Assembly (NCBI GenBank): GCA_018136815.1
Contig: CM030940.1
Location: forward strand, 4,376,300 to 4,440,299
From: Isochrysis galbana
Taxonomy: Eukaryota; Haptophyta; Isochrysidales; Isochrysidaceae
Reading direction: 5' to 3'
DNA length: 64,000 bases
The position numbers and the translations under genes are program-made. The notes below the pieces were generated by a model, which made no database searches, was not told the DNA's origin, and saw only the letters and a list, made by a program, of their open reading frames with translations. Below are positions 1-9,700 of the stretch, in pieces. How positions within the stretch are numbered: position 1 is the first letter of the stretch; each line of letters starts with the position of its first letter.

Positions 1-2086
1 GGTGCGGCAGCAGTGGCAGCATCAAATGGTGGGTCCAGATGAACTTGTCGCGCATGGGTGGCACGCTATCGGACCGGGATCCAGGCCGTGGGGGCGATGG
101 TGGAGAAGATGAAGTCGAGGCGGTGTAATCAAGAGCGTCGCCGCTTCGATTTGTATCGGCGCTGGGATGCGGCGACATGTTCTCCTACGCACGAACATGG
201 AAAGGCGATTAGGCAAACGAGATGGCTGACGGTACGCACCTAACAGCTCGTGCAATTCCAATCCGTGCATGCATGATGCGAATCTGAGCGAATGATCGAG
301 ACGGTTGTGTCGGTGCGTGACGGCTCGAGATGAATAGGCCAGATTGACGTGGAGGGCAGCAAGTAGTGAATGTCCCCGGCACCTGCAACGTGACGGACAG
401 CTCGTACGTGTAGCTGAAGTAAAAATCCCTTGTCAGATCCATGGCGAGGAAGAGGGAACGATACCGGCGTTCTGCCCAGCCGTCGTCCCAGCGTTCGCCA
501 AGGCGGCCTGGAAGAGATCGCGATTTCAACTGATGTCGAAGGGTGAGGAACGTGAGCCATCGGTCCGATGCTCCGGTTGTCGTGAGAATCGTCGGACTCG
601 GCCAGTTGTGGATGGACAGGTACAGATGAAAAAGCTTAGTGGCAGAAGGCTTGGAAATAGAATGAATCCGTGTACGCAAGCATAAGAGGCGTCGGACTGG
701 GGTGCCTCGCCATGCATAGGTGTGACTGGAGGAATGGACAGCAGCAGGAGGATCTCAGCGCGCCAAAGGCACTCTCAGACTTCCTCACCGGCGCGAGGCA
801 ACAAGTCGCACCTGCAATTTTGAAAGGAGACCCGCGGCCGTCTCTTGTAGGACGCGGCTGATCCCACCGCCACCACTTCGAGCCTCTCCAAACTCCACGT
901 CCCTGGGTGTACTTGTGTTGTTCACACCAGCAGACCTAGCGGCGGCGGTACCGGCTACTGCGGCAGCTCTGCTCGTACCACCGTCTTCCCTGGCCGCCGT
1001 ATGCGACACAGCCTGCGCAACGCCATCATGAGTCCGGCTGGTGTCGTAACCGCCCCGTCTATCGCTGTCTCTACTTGCCCAACCTCCACCACCTGCACTG
1101 CTCCCACAAGCCGACGTAGCGGCTTGCGGATGAGATGGGGCAGACGACGCCAGCGTGACAGCGCTGCCGTTCGGACCCCCTAGTGCGGTTGATGGCTGCC
1201 CGATAGGTGATCTGAAGGCTTGCGCTGTGGCGGACCGCGTCTTGGTGCCAACGGAGAAACCACCGCACTTGATTGAAACCATTGCTGTATCTTCCACGCG
1301 GAAGACAGAGTGTCCTGTCGATGGGCGAATATGTGGTGCGCACGTGGTGACATCCCAGGATAGCACTGAACTATGGGCAGAGCATGCGTGACGCAAAGAT
1401 CGGCTCGGCGCCAATTCTTGGCAGCACATGTTATGGATCCGCTGTATCCGCCCTTTTGCCAGTTATCCAAGTGCAGGCGCATGTACGCTTGCCTGCTATG
1501 ACACCGACTGGCTCGCGTCGAGTCACAAAAAGGAGGTAATAGCCCTCAAGGAAGCGCACCGCGCCTAAAAAGAGAACACCCAAGATAGTAGAGGGCTCAC
1601 CAGAGAGCTGGGGCTTGTGGCGGGCGTGACACCACTGTCAGCGCGGCTCTGGCGGGGCGCGTGCAGCTGCGTGCGCTTGTGGGCAGGGGTCTCTTGTTGC
1701 GAGGACGCTGGCGGAATGAGCAGAATGGGTGGGTGGGAGTTGTCGACTGTGTGACCGCGAGCGAGCGAGAGGGCGGGGTGGGAGAGCGGGCGATGGATCA
1801 CACCGAGGAGCGCGACGGCATGGAAGGAGAAGACTAGGGGCGCCTCCCTTGTCGAGAGAGCGGCGAGCCGCTCGAGCGCAGCGGTGTGCTCGTACTCCTC
1901 GCTCTCTTCGGTAAGTGTGAGGCTCTCCCCGTCGGCCCTGCCTCGATAGAAGCGGCAAAGGCGCCAGCGCTGGCTGGAACGCGGCTGTCCGAGCAGCACG
2001 AGCAGAGAGGCTGACTCGTACACCTCAATCCGGTCCACCTTGGGGGGGACCAGCTGCATCAGGCGTGCTGAAGCTGGAAGCCCCAT
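1..2086 (-). CDS. FIG4-like SAC-domain phosphoinositide phosphatase, 5' part, runs off the left edge
   Basis: The pieces seen are the N-terminal and middle SAC region of FIG4-type phosphatases, which remove the 5-phosphate of PI(3,5)P2 on endolysosomal membranes. Exon 1 (2086-1804) starts MGLPAS and carries the VYES segment, matching the family's LYET strand. Exon 2 (1564-1493) encodes VRFLEGYYLLFVTRR. Exon 3 (1314-1269) encodes GHSVFRVEDTAM. A later exon, about 471-383, encodes DLTRDFYFSYTYELS, the most family-specific block. An exon at about 1-90 encodes RDKFIWTHHL. Phases of exons 1-2-3 fit exactly. The intron between exons 2 and 3 (1492-1315) starts GCAAGC and ends CAG, so it is a GC-AG intron. 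One short exon between 1268 and 472 was not placed, and the 471 acceptor is uncertain. The catalytic CX5R block lies outside the window. The family is secure; the FIG4 rather than SAC1 subtype is likely. Confidence 0.75.
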
Positions 2087-2157
2087 CCGCTGCCGCCGCC
2101 AGAGAAGGAGGAGAGGGAGCGAGGAGAAGGTGGATCCGAAAGCTAGACAAGAGAAGG

Positions 2158-2211
2158 GGACGGGGGACGGGGGGGGCGGGGGGGCGGGGGGGGGGGGGGG
2201 GGGGGGGGGGA
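2158..2211. repeat. G-homopolymer tract
   Basis: A nearly pure run of G, interrupted by a few other bases, lies just upstream of the FIG4-like start on the minus strand. In the reverse reading it gives polyproline and artificially lengthens the reading frame upstream of the chosen start. Confidence 0.85.
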
Positions 2212-2559
2212 AGGGGACAGGCAAGAAGGGAAGGGAGAGGACTCCCTCTCCCCTTCCAGTAGCTCGACCTCGCTCGCTCGCCTCGCGTGCGCGCCCTTCC
2301 CGCGCAAAAGGAGTCCTCTAGTACTCTACGACTAAAAATATTCCAAACTAGACTACTCGCTCTTCTACTATTTACTCTGTTCTCTTTTTCGTGTTTGCTC
2401 ATCAGTTGTCCGTGCTGCTGGTTGGAGGTGACGCACGAGCCCTGGCTCTCTGCACACACGGCTTTCTTTTTCACAGCCGGACCGACGCGCCCTAGACGCG
2501 CCCACGCGGCGCTCCGGTTGCATTCTCTCAACCTCAACCTCGCCCCCCCCAAAAAACAA

Positions 2560-2793
2560 TCGCCGCGATCCGCGAGACCTCCTGCTTTGGAGCTGGGCGA
2601 GAATGGCGCTCTGCCCTTGCGCGTCCACGTACTCCAATGCACGTCGATTGCTGTCGTCGACTACCTGGGCGTCCACCCCGTGAGCCAGCAGCGCCGCGGC
2701 GCACGCGCAGCACGACCCGTGCCGCACCGCCAGGTGCAATGCCGTCGACCCCGACCCCGACCGGTGCTCGCTGAGCGGGCGAGAAGCGTTCAA
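2560..2793 (-). pseudogene. Ankyrin-repeat exon fragment
   Basis: The minus strand encodes GSTALHLAVRHGSC followed by AALLAHGVDAQVVDDSN, the helix-turn-helix and loop of one and a half ankyrin repeats (TALHLA and the LL-HG block). No start codon with upstream coding sequence and no other repeats were found nearby. The 2790-2895 minisatellite borders it on the upstream side. It is either one exon of an unresolved gene or a remnant left after repeat invasion. Only the ankyrin match is seen directly. Confidence 0.35.
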
Positions 2794-2895
2794 TCGTCAC
2801 CACCCATCGTGTGGGAAAGCGCTCAATCGTCACCACCCAATATGTGGAAAAGCACTCAATCGTCACCACCCAACATGTGCTGGAAAAGCTTTCAA
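2788..2895. repeat. Short tandem minisatellite, about 32 bp unit, 3 copies
   Basis: Three imperfect units share the core CAATCGTCACCACCCA followed by a TGTGG-AAAGC segment. They lie between the ankyrin fragment and the 3000-4049 inverted-repeat element. Confidence 0.75.
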
Positions 2896-2999
2896 TCGAT
2901 AGCCCGGTCACTCACTAGGGGGGTGCGGAGGGCACCATCTGTAATGGGCAACCAAAGGCCCAAATCAGCTTCCTATCTTCCTATATATTCCGGTATGGG

Positions 3000-4049
3000 C
3001 ACTAATCTTATGATTGGTCGCCATGGAGGTGGGCCTCGCGCCCCCCCCCACTCTCTCGACTCCCCTCATGGGGGGCGAGAACCATCCACTCCCCTGCTCT
3101 GCCTCTTGGCATGAAGTCACGTTCCGTCAAAAGAGGGCCAGACTGCAGTTGGGCGGTGAGAGGCGCGCCTTCTCCGGGATTTTTTTCTCTACGGGTTAGT
3201 AGGGGGAAGCGACGAAATAGAAATAGGACGATCTGATGGAAATTGAACATGTTTATCGGGAGTTCAAACAAAGACTGAATCGCGGCCTGACCGATTGGCG
3301 TGACCATGCGGGTGGGACCTGTGTATTTAGTATCTGGTGGGGTCCCCCATCTGTATGGATCGTCGAAAACGGGCACGCAGCGCGCCCGGTCTCGACTTGA
3401 AGTTGAGCTTTTCAAGCTTTTGCGATTTTAGCGTCTTCTGTCTTTTTTTGATTACGTTTTGTTGTGGGGACCCAAGGGGGGGGTCCGGGTCCCAATGGAC
3501 CCTGGATATGTGCTAGTTGGGTGTATTGGAAAATTTCTACCGTGAAAAATCCTCAAATTTCCTCAATTCTGAGATGGTCATTTTTTCACCCCTTATAAAA
3601 AACACTGTTTGACCGCCCTAAAAGAGGACCCCCTGTTAAATGAAAACGCTGATACGACCGAAAGCAGCTTGAAAGCAGCCCTTGCGCTGGGGGGAAAACC
3701 TTCCCCAGCCCCTCAACGGCGAACACCTACACCTACCATGAGAGGACGAGGGCTAGCGCGGGGGAGGGAAGCGCGCGGGACTAACGCGAGAACAAGGAGA
3801 GGCTCAGGCGGCGGCGTTGTGCAAGGAGACAAGCGTGCAAAGCAGGCGAGGCAGCCAGGAGGGGACGCGGCAGGAGCACGAAAAGAGCGCGGGTCGGTCG
3901 GTCAATCCTTATAACCGTAGAGGGTCAATCGTGGACGTAGAGAGTCGATCGCGGATGCGACACCCCCATCGCTCATGAGGGGAGTCGAGAGAGTGGGGGG
4001 GGGGGGGGCGCGAGGCCCCCCTCCATGGCGACCAATCATAAGATTAGTG
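3000..4049. mobile_element. Non-autonomous DNA element with about 80-bp terminal inverted repeats
   Basis: The left end CACTAATCTTATGATTGG is exactly repeated in reverse complement at the right end ending at 4049. The match runs 29 bp without error and continues, apart from C-run length and a few changes, through a shared CTCTCTCGACTCCCCTCATG block. No convincing transposase frame lies inside; the longest internal frame (3609-3914) has no recognisable domain. A single related end lies at 6322-6410. No clear target-site duplication was found, so the superfamily is not assigned. Confidence 0.65.
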
Positions 4050-4591
4050 AATAGAGACCAAGAAGGATTACGATACACTGCATGACAAGATGGAAGGTAC
4101 CAGGAAGTACAAACAAGGCGCGCTCATAGCACCAAACAGGCTGTGGTGGGCCGGCGCGCAGGGCCGTTGGTGGCAAGACTGGGATGCGGCAGAGCTAGAG
4201 CGGACAAGACGAACGGTAGCAATGCAGCATACACACATTTCGTACAGTCACTTCTCGACAGATAAGAGCAAGCGGTTGCATAGGAAAGTGTGGGCTAGGC
4301 TGGCCTCAACGATGATTACTACTCGCGTGCCATTGTTGCAATCAACCACGCCTCAGCAGAGAAGCTAGCGATCTCAAACCTCGAGTTGCCCCGCAAACGT
4401 GCGCACCCCAAGAGCGGGATTTTAGGTCACGGCTGTTGAAGGCGCTTGTCGGCCTACGATCTCATTGGATGGGGAGTCGGTTGGCTAAGCGGAAGCCCGC
4501 TCCACGAGCCAAAGCACAATCTTTGCAATGAAATGCCACATCGACAACCGTGCGCACTTGCACATCGTGCACGCCTCGGCTAGTCTCTTGC

Positions 4592-5822
4592 TCACTTCCT
4601 TGGCCCGACTCCCATTGCGTATTTGGCTTTGGTCCGTCCACTTTTTCGGAGTTTGTCCTCGTCGAAGTCCATTTCGCCATCATAGCTCCCCAGCACCCCA
4701 CCCTCTGCCTCTTCTTGTTGCGCACGCAGTTTGGTGCGCACTTCCTCGATATTTTGATTCAACTCCGCCGCCTTGGCGTTTGCACTCTCGCAGTATGCCT
4801 TGTACACGTTGAGTTTCTCACGGATCGAGTCGAGCACCGCGCGCGAACTGGCGTCCCAGTGTGTAAGCTGCTCGCTCATCTGGGCTAATTCCGACGGGTG
4901 CAGGTCCCGCCCAACCGAGTAACGCACATCGAGTCGGCCCGCTTGCTGATCGAGTTTGGCGGATATGAGCTCTTCGTAAATGCAGTCGATGAGCAGATCC
5001 TCAAGTGCTCGCACCGAGGGCATCTCCAATTCCGAGAGGAGACTCGAGTAGTCTAGAGACTTGCTTCGCGAGGTAAGGGTCACGATCGACAGCTTCTTCA
5101 ATTTCGTGGCTTGAGCTGGCGTTAGGGGCCCAAGCTGCTGTGCCCGAGCTGCAAACAATGAAAGGAGCAATAGTAGCTCACTTGGCGAGTGTTGATGGGG
5201 GCCACGTCATGGGAGCGCAGGGTACGGTAGACTACAGTGGGCGGTGAAGACGTCGAGGTGGGCAATGTGCGCGGAATGCGAGCGCACACCCGTGTAGTCG
5301 GACCATGTGCCGTATGCAAATATTTTCAAGAGCTCAAGCAGATTGGCCGAGCCGGACGACGCCAGCTACAGACAAGAGGAAGGGTGACAGTTGCAAGCGA
5401 GAGTGACGCGGGTGAAGTGATCGATCAGATGAGGCGGACCCACCTAGGCCGGGATGTCGCTCACTCCCCCCCCCTCTCCCTCTCCCCCTCCTTCTCCCCC
5501 TCCCCCTCCCTCTCCCCCTCCCTCCCTCTCCCCCTCCCTCCCTCTCCCCCGCCCACCCTTTTCCTCCCCCTCCCTCCCCTCCCGCTCCCTCCCTCTCTCT
5601 CCCTGCCCCCTCCCTCCCTCCCCCCTCCCCCCTACCCTCCCCCTCCCCACTCCCCCATCTTGGCCTCACCTCCTGCACGTTGGGCACATCGAGCAGCTCG
5701 CCAAAGACGTAGATCGACGGATGCTCTAGCACCTGTGAGAGCAGCTGCGCGCACGCCGCCCCCTTCGCCCCCTTCGCCAGCAAGACGAACTCAGCCAGAG
5801 CCGAGACGGACCCCTCGGCCAT
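4592..5822 (-). CDS. CSN7: COP9 signalosome complex subunit 7 (PCI domain)
   Basis: Three exons are supported: 5822-5670, 5365-5290 and 5148-4592. Joining them gives a PCI-domain protein. The first exon carries [19 protein letters not shown], the second [16 protein letters not shown], and the third [39 protein letters not shown] and [11 protein letters not shown], all diagnostic CSN7 blocks in order. Exon phases agree (0, then 1). A helical, charged tail ends in [15 protein letters not shown]7 is a scaffold subunit of the COP9 signalosome, which removes NEDD8 from cullins. Intron 1 (5669-5366) consists largely of a GA tract on the coding strand. The start at 5822 is the first ATG after a G-rich leader. 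Confidence 0.88.
5455..5660. repeat. CT/CCCTC low-complexity tract inside the CSN7 intron
   Basis: A CT-rich stretch of about 200 bp (GA on the CSN7 coding strand) lies inside intron 1. It produces open frames of repeated Ser/Pro/Leu or Arg/Glu/Gly in several frames, none of which is coding. Confidence 0.9.
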
Positions 5823-6750
5823 CGCGCCGCGCCACCCGCGGGAGGGGGAAGGAAGGGGGGGGGGGGGGGGGGGAAAGACTACAAAAAAACTCGCGCCCTC
5901 TTCTCTCTCGAGCTTAGAGAGTAAAGTAGAAGTGGTTGGCCCAGCCTATACTATATTGGGCCCAGTGACCAGTGACTGTGAGAAGAGCGGTGTAGATCAG
6001 AGGTACCATTGGAGGCTAGCTAGCGCAACGAGTCGGTGGCGATACCACGTTACCGCACCGTACTCCGGAGGAATAGAACCACTTCTTCAAAACAACTCAG
6101 ACTCAAGCTAGACAAGGACAAGAAGGAAGAAGGCACAAGAGGCAAGAGGTGAGTGAAGAATCAAGGGTAGCGCCAAATAGAGCCCCACGAAATACAAAAA
6201 AAGAAGGATGATGTAGTAGTAGTAGTATATACTATATTAGAGCTGGTGGTTTCTTGGGTCGTTGGCTCTCTTGATTTATTTTCTTTTGAATTTCGAATTT
6301 CGAGATGGAGATGAACTCATCGTATGATTGGTCGTCATGGCCATGGAGGGGGAAGGGGGGCCTCGCGCCCCCCCACTCTCTCGACTCCCCTCATGGGGGG
6401 CGAGAACGCGAGAACCACCCACCCCCCAGCGCCGCCACTTGGCAGGCAGGGGGGACTCACCTCGTCAGCGCTTGACGAGCCATGCGCCAACCGCGCACAC
6501 CCCACACCCCCATCGCCATCGCGGGGTAGGGGTAGGGGTAGGGTCTCCGTTGCCGTCGACCGTCGAAGGGCTGAGGGCTACGGTCCCTAAGCACTAGGGT
6601 TATACTATCACAACAAGAAAATCGGACGAGAGGAGGAGCGAGGGGACGGACGCTCTCTTCCTTGCCGGGGACATTTTGTTTTTGGTCCGAGGGCGCGTGG
6701 TGGTCTCGGTCCTATTTGAACTCCCCTCGTGAATCTGCTGTGAAAGTTGT
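5823..6750. other. Intergenic region between CSN7 and the transporter fusion gene
   Basis: This divergent intergenic stretch holds a G tract (about 5848-5872), a lone end of the 3000-4049 inverted-repeat family (about 6322-6410) and three GGGGTA units near 6529-6548. No gene was recognised. Confidence 0.5.
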
Positions 6751-9700
6751 GTGAAGATCGTGAAGAGATCTCTCGCCGCAGCGCAAGATGTCGTCGCTAC
6801 GTCTCTCTCTCTGATGTGTGGCGAGAATGGTGGGGGGTGGGGTGGGGGTGGGCGTGTGCGCGCGCTGTGCTTCTTGGTGGCTGTGGGCGTGCTGAAGACT
6901 CTTCTCACAAAGCTCGTGCTCACCCACGTGCCGCTCCCCGTTGGCCTCTCGCTCCTCTCCTGCCTCTCCACGCTGCTCTGCCTTCTCCCTCTCTCTCTCT
7001 CTCTCTCTCCCTCCCTCTCTCTCTCCCTCCCTCCATCTCTCCCTCCCTCCCCCCCTCTCTCTTCCCCTCTCTCTTCCTCCCTCCCACCCCCCCTCCCTCT
7101 CCCCCCTCCCTCCGCTCGCGAGAGGCATGGATCCTCCTCTCCCTCCAAAAGGCCGCCCCGCAGCATGGCCAAGCCCAGCCAGCTCAACCACTCCCCATCA
7201 TCTCCCTCTCCACCGTCGTCTCCTTCTACACGTACGTCTCCGTCTCCGTCTTCCTCCCCGCTCCCCTCGCCGCCCCGCTGTCCCACTTCCCGTTCCCTGC
7301 GGGGCGGGCGCCACCCATCCAGTTTTGGCGTCTCTCTCTCCCTCCCTTTCTCCCTCCCTTTCTCCCTCCCTTTCTCCCTCCCTTTCTCCTCCCCTTCCTC
7401 GTCCCCCTTCCCTCATGAGGGGAAGGAGAGGATAGGAGGACAGACCGGACGACACGGGAACAGGTGGGCAGGAGGATCCGGAGCACGGGAGGAGGGCACA
7501 AGAGAGGAGGGTGCGGTGAGGACGAGGACGGAGCACAACGAAGAAGTAGATGAGGAGAGGTGGAGGGGAGGAGGGGAGAGCATGGGAAAGGCGAGCTGCC
7601 TCTCCACTCTCCTCTGCCCCCTTCCTCCTTCTTTGTATGCCCCTCCTCTTCGCCCTTCGTGTCTCAGTGCGTCGACCCGGCACCTGAGTGCACCGGGGGT
7701 TGGCCGCCTCGCGCTGCTCTGCCTCGCTGCCGCACTCGCGCTCGCCTGCACAAACATCGGCCTTGGAGCGCTCTCACTTCCGCTGGCGCAAGTGGTCCGA
7801 GCGACACAGCCTCTAGTAACTCTTCTAGTCGAAGGTGGGCTCGGTGGAGCGATGCACACGACGGGAACGTACGCTTCGCTCCTCCTCATCGTCATAGGCG
7901 CAGAGCTCGCGCGATCGGGCTCGTGCGCGGCCGACGCCAACGTCTATGGCATCACCTTCATGGCTCTCGCGCTCGTCGCGTCGGCTGTCAAGTACGTGAT
8001 TATGAAGGACGCGGTCCGGTCATTCAAGGCGGCGCTCAGCCCGCTCGGATTGCTTTTTTGGATGGAGGCCGGAATTGGCGCAATCCTTCTCCCTTGGGCA
8101 CTCCTCAACGGCGAGCTGCGCATGCTCATCACGACCACGCCCGCCGACAAGTGGCCAATGCTTTTGGCCTCGGCGCTGCTCGGCGGCCTGCGCACCCTCT
8201 CGCAGATTGTGGTGCTTGGGCATGTTTCGGCCACGACGGTCTCATTGACGAGCAGCCTTGCCATCCCGGCAATCACCGTGATCCTCTCCTTCCCACTCTT
8301 TGGGACGACGCCTACTCCGCGCCTCGTTGTCGGGTTTGTGCTGTCGATGGTGGGCACAGCATGCTACTCGATTGCCAAACCGCAGTCGCAGCGGATGACG
8401 GCGACGCCCTTGCGCGTTCACTCCGCTCCTTGGAAATCGACCATGGCTACGGTAGCAGTCTTGGGCTGCGGCGCGGGCTTCTCTGTATCCCCCGCGCCAG
8501 TGCAGCGTATCGCGCTCGCCACCGTGGGGGGGCTTTTCGCGACAGGTTGTGCTATGCTGTCCGCGAGCGCGCTCACTCGATGGGGTCCGGTGCTCCGTCG
8601 CACCAGAGCGGAAGAGGTCGAGCGCTCGGCGGCGGGGGGTCGAGCGCCTTCGCTGCTGCATCGCGTCTTTCGCCTCTACTACCTCGTGGTGCAGCAGGCG
8701 CCGCAGCCTGCGCGGGCGTGGGCGTGGTACGCCTTCCTCTGGCTGGTGCTGTGCATCGCCCTGCGGGCGGTCGCCGGCGGTCTTGATCCCCTCAGCCTGC
8801 GCCCGCCCGTTCCAATCGATGTGCGGCTCGTCATCGCCCTCCGGCTGGTCGTTCCTTTCCTCCTCTGCTTCACTCCGCTCCCACGCAGGCCGGGCCTCGA
8901 CGGCGAACCTTTATGGACAAATGACCCCAACTTTTTGCGCCGTATCGGCGCGGTCATCCCGTGCCACCGCTCGGCGGACGAGATTGGCGAGACGGTCCGC
9001 TCAATCATGCGCCACATCCCTGCCTCCAACATCGTCGTCGTCGACAATGCCGACTCGCATGCTCCACTCGACGACACGGCGGCCGTCGTGCGTAGCGTGC
9101 ACCCAGACGTGTCCGTCATCTACGTGCCTCGCGGCCTCAAGAGTTTCGCGCTTTGGACGGGCATCGAGCGGCTGCCCCGGCATGTGGAGTTTGTGATGCA
9201 TGTCGACGACGACACAAAGCTGAGCGACGACATGGTCTTCGATGAGTCCTGGTTTCTCCGCGACCCGCTTGTCTCGGAGGTGACTTACCCCGTCTTCACG
9301 CGCCGCGTAAACTTGCTCACAGATGCCATTGGCTTCCAGTTCAAGCGCAATGCTCACGCGTCGCGCTTCCATAACGTGACGAGCGGCACATCGCTCTGGG
9401 CGCCGGGGATCATTGGGCTCGCACGGCGCGACGTGCTTACCATGGTGATGCGAGATCATGTATACCTGCCATTCGGCGAGGACGTCTTCCACGGTCACTT
9501 GCAGCTGATGAATGGGTACAAGATTGTCCGCGAGACGCGCTCTCACGTCGTAACCTTCGCGCCTCCCGTGCTGAGTAGCGCGTGTGCCGCATCGGTTCGG
9601 ACGCAAGGCTACGGCGCCACCTCACTCTGGAAGCAGCGTGCGCAGCGGTGGTCCGTGACGCGCCTGCGTCGTCTTGGTTGGACAGCCCTGCTCGCCCTCT

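Noticed and set aside
5237-5917. Several long frames over CT/GA tracts (also at 6941-7435, 20312-21931, 34029-34659)
   Set aside because: They encode only Ser/Pro/Leu or Arg/Glu/Gly repeats, appear in several frames at once, and overlap supported genes or introns.
6529-6548. GGGGTA repeats as an interstitial telomere
   Set aside because: There are only three units and they do not match a TTAGGG array; this is better treated as a short simple repeat.
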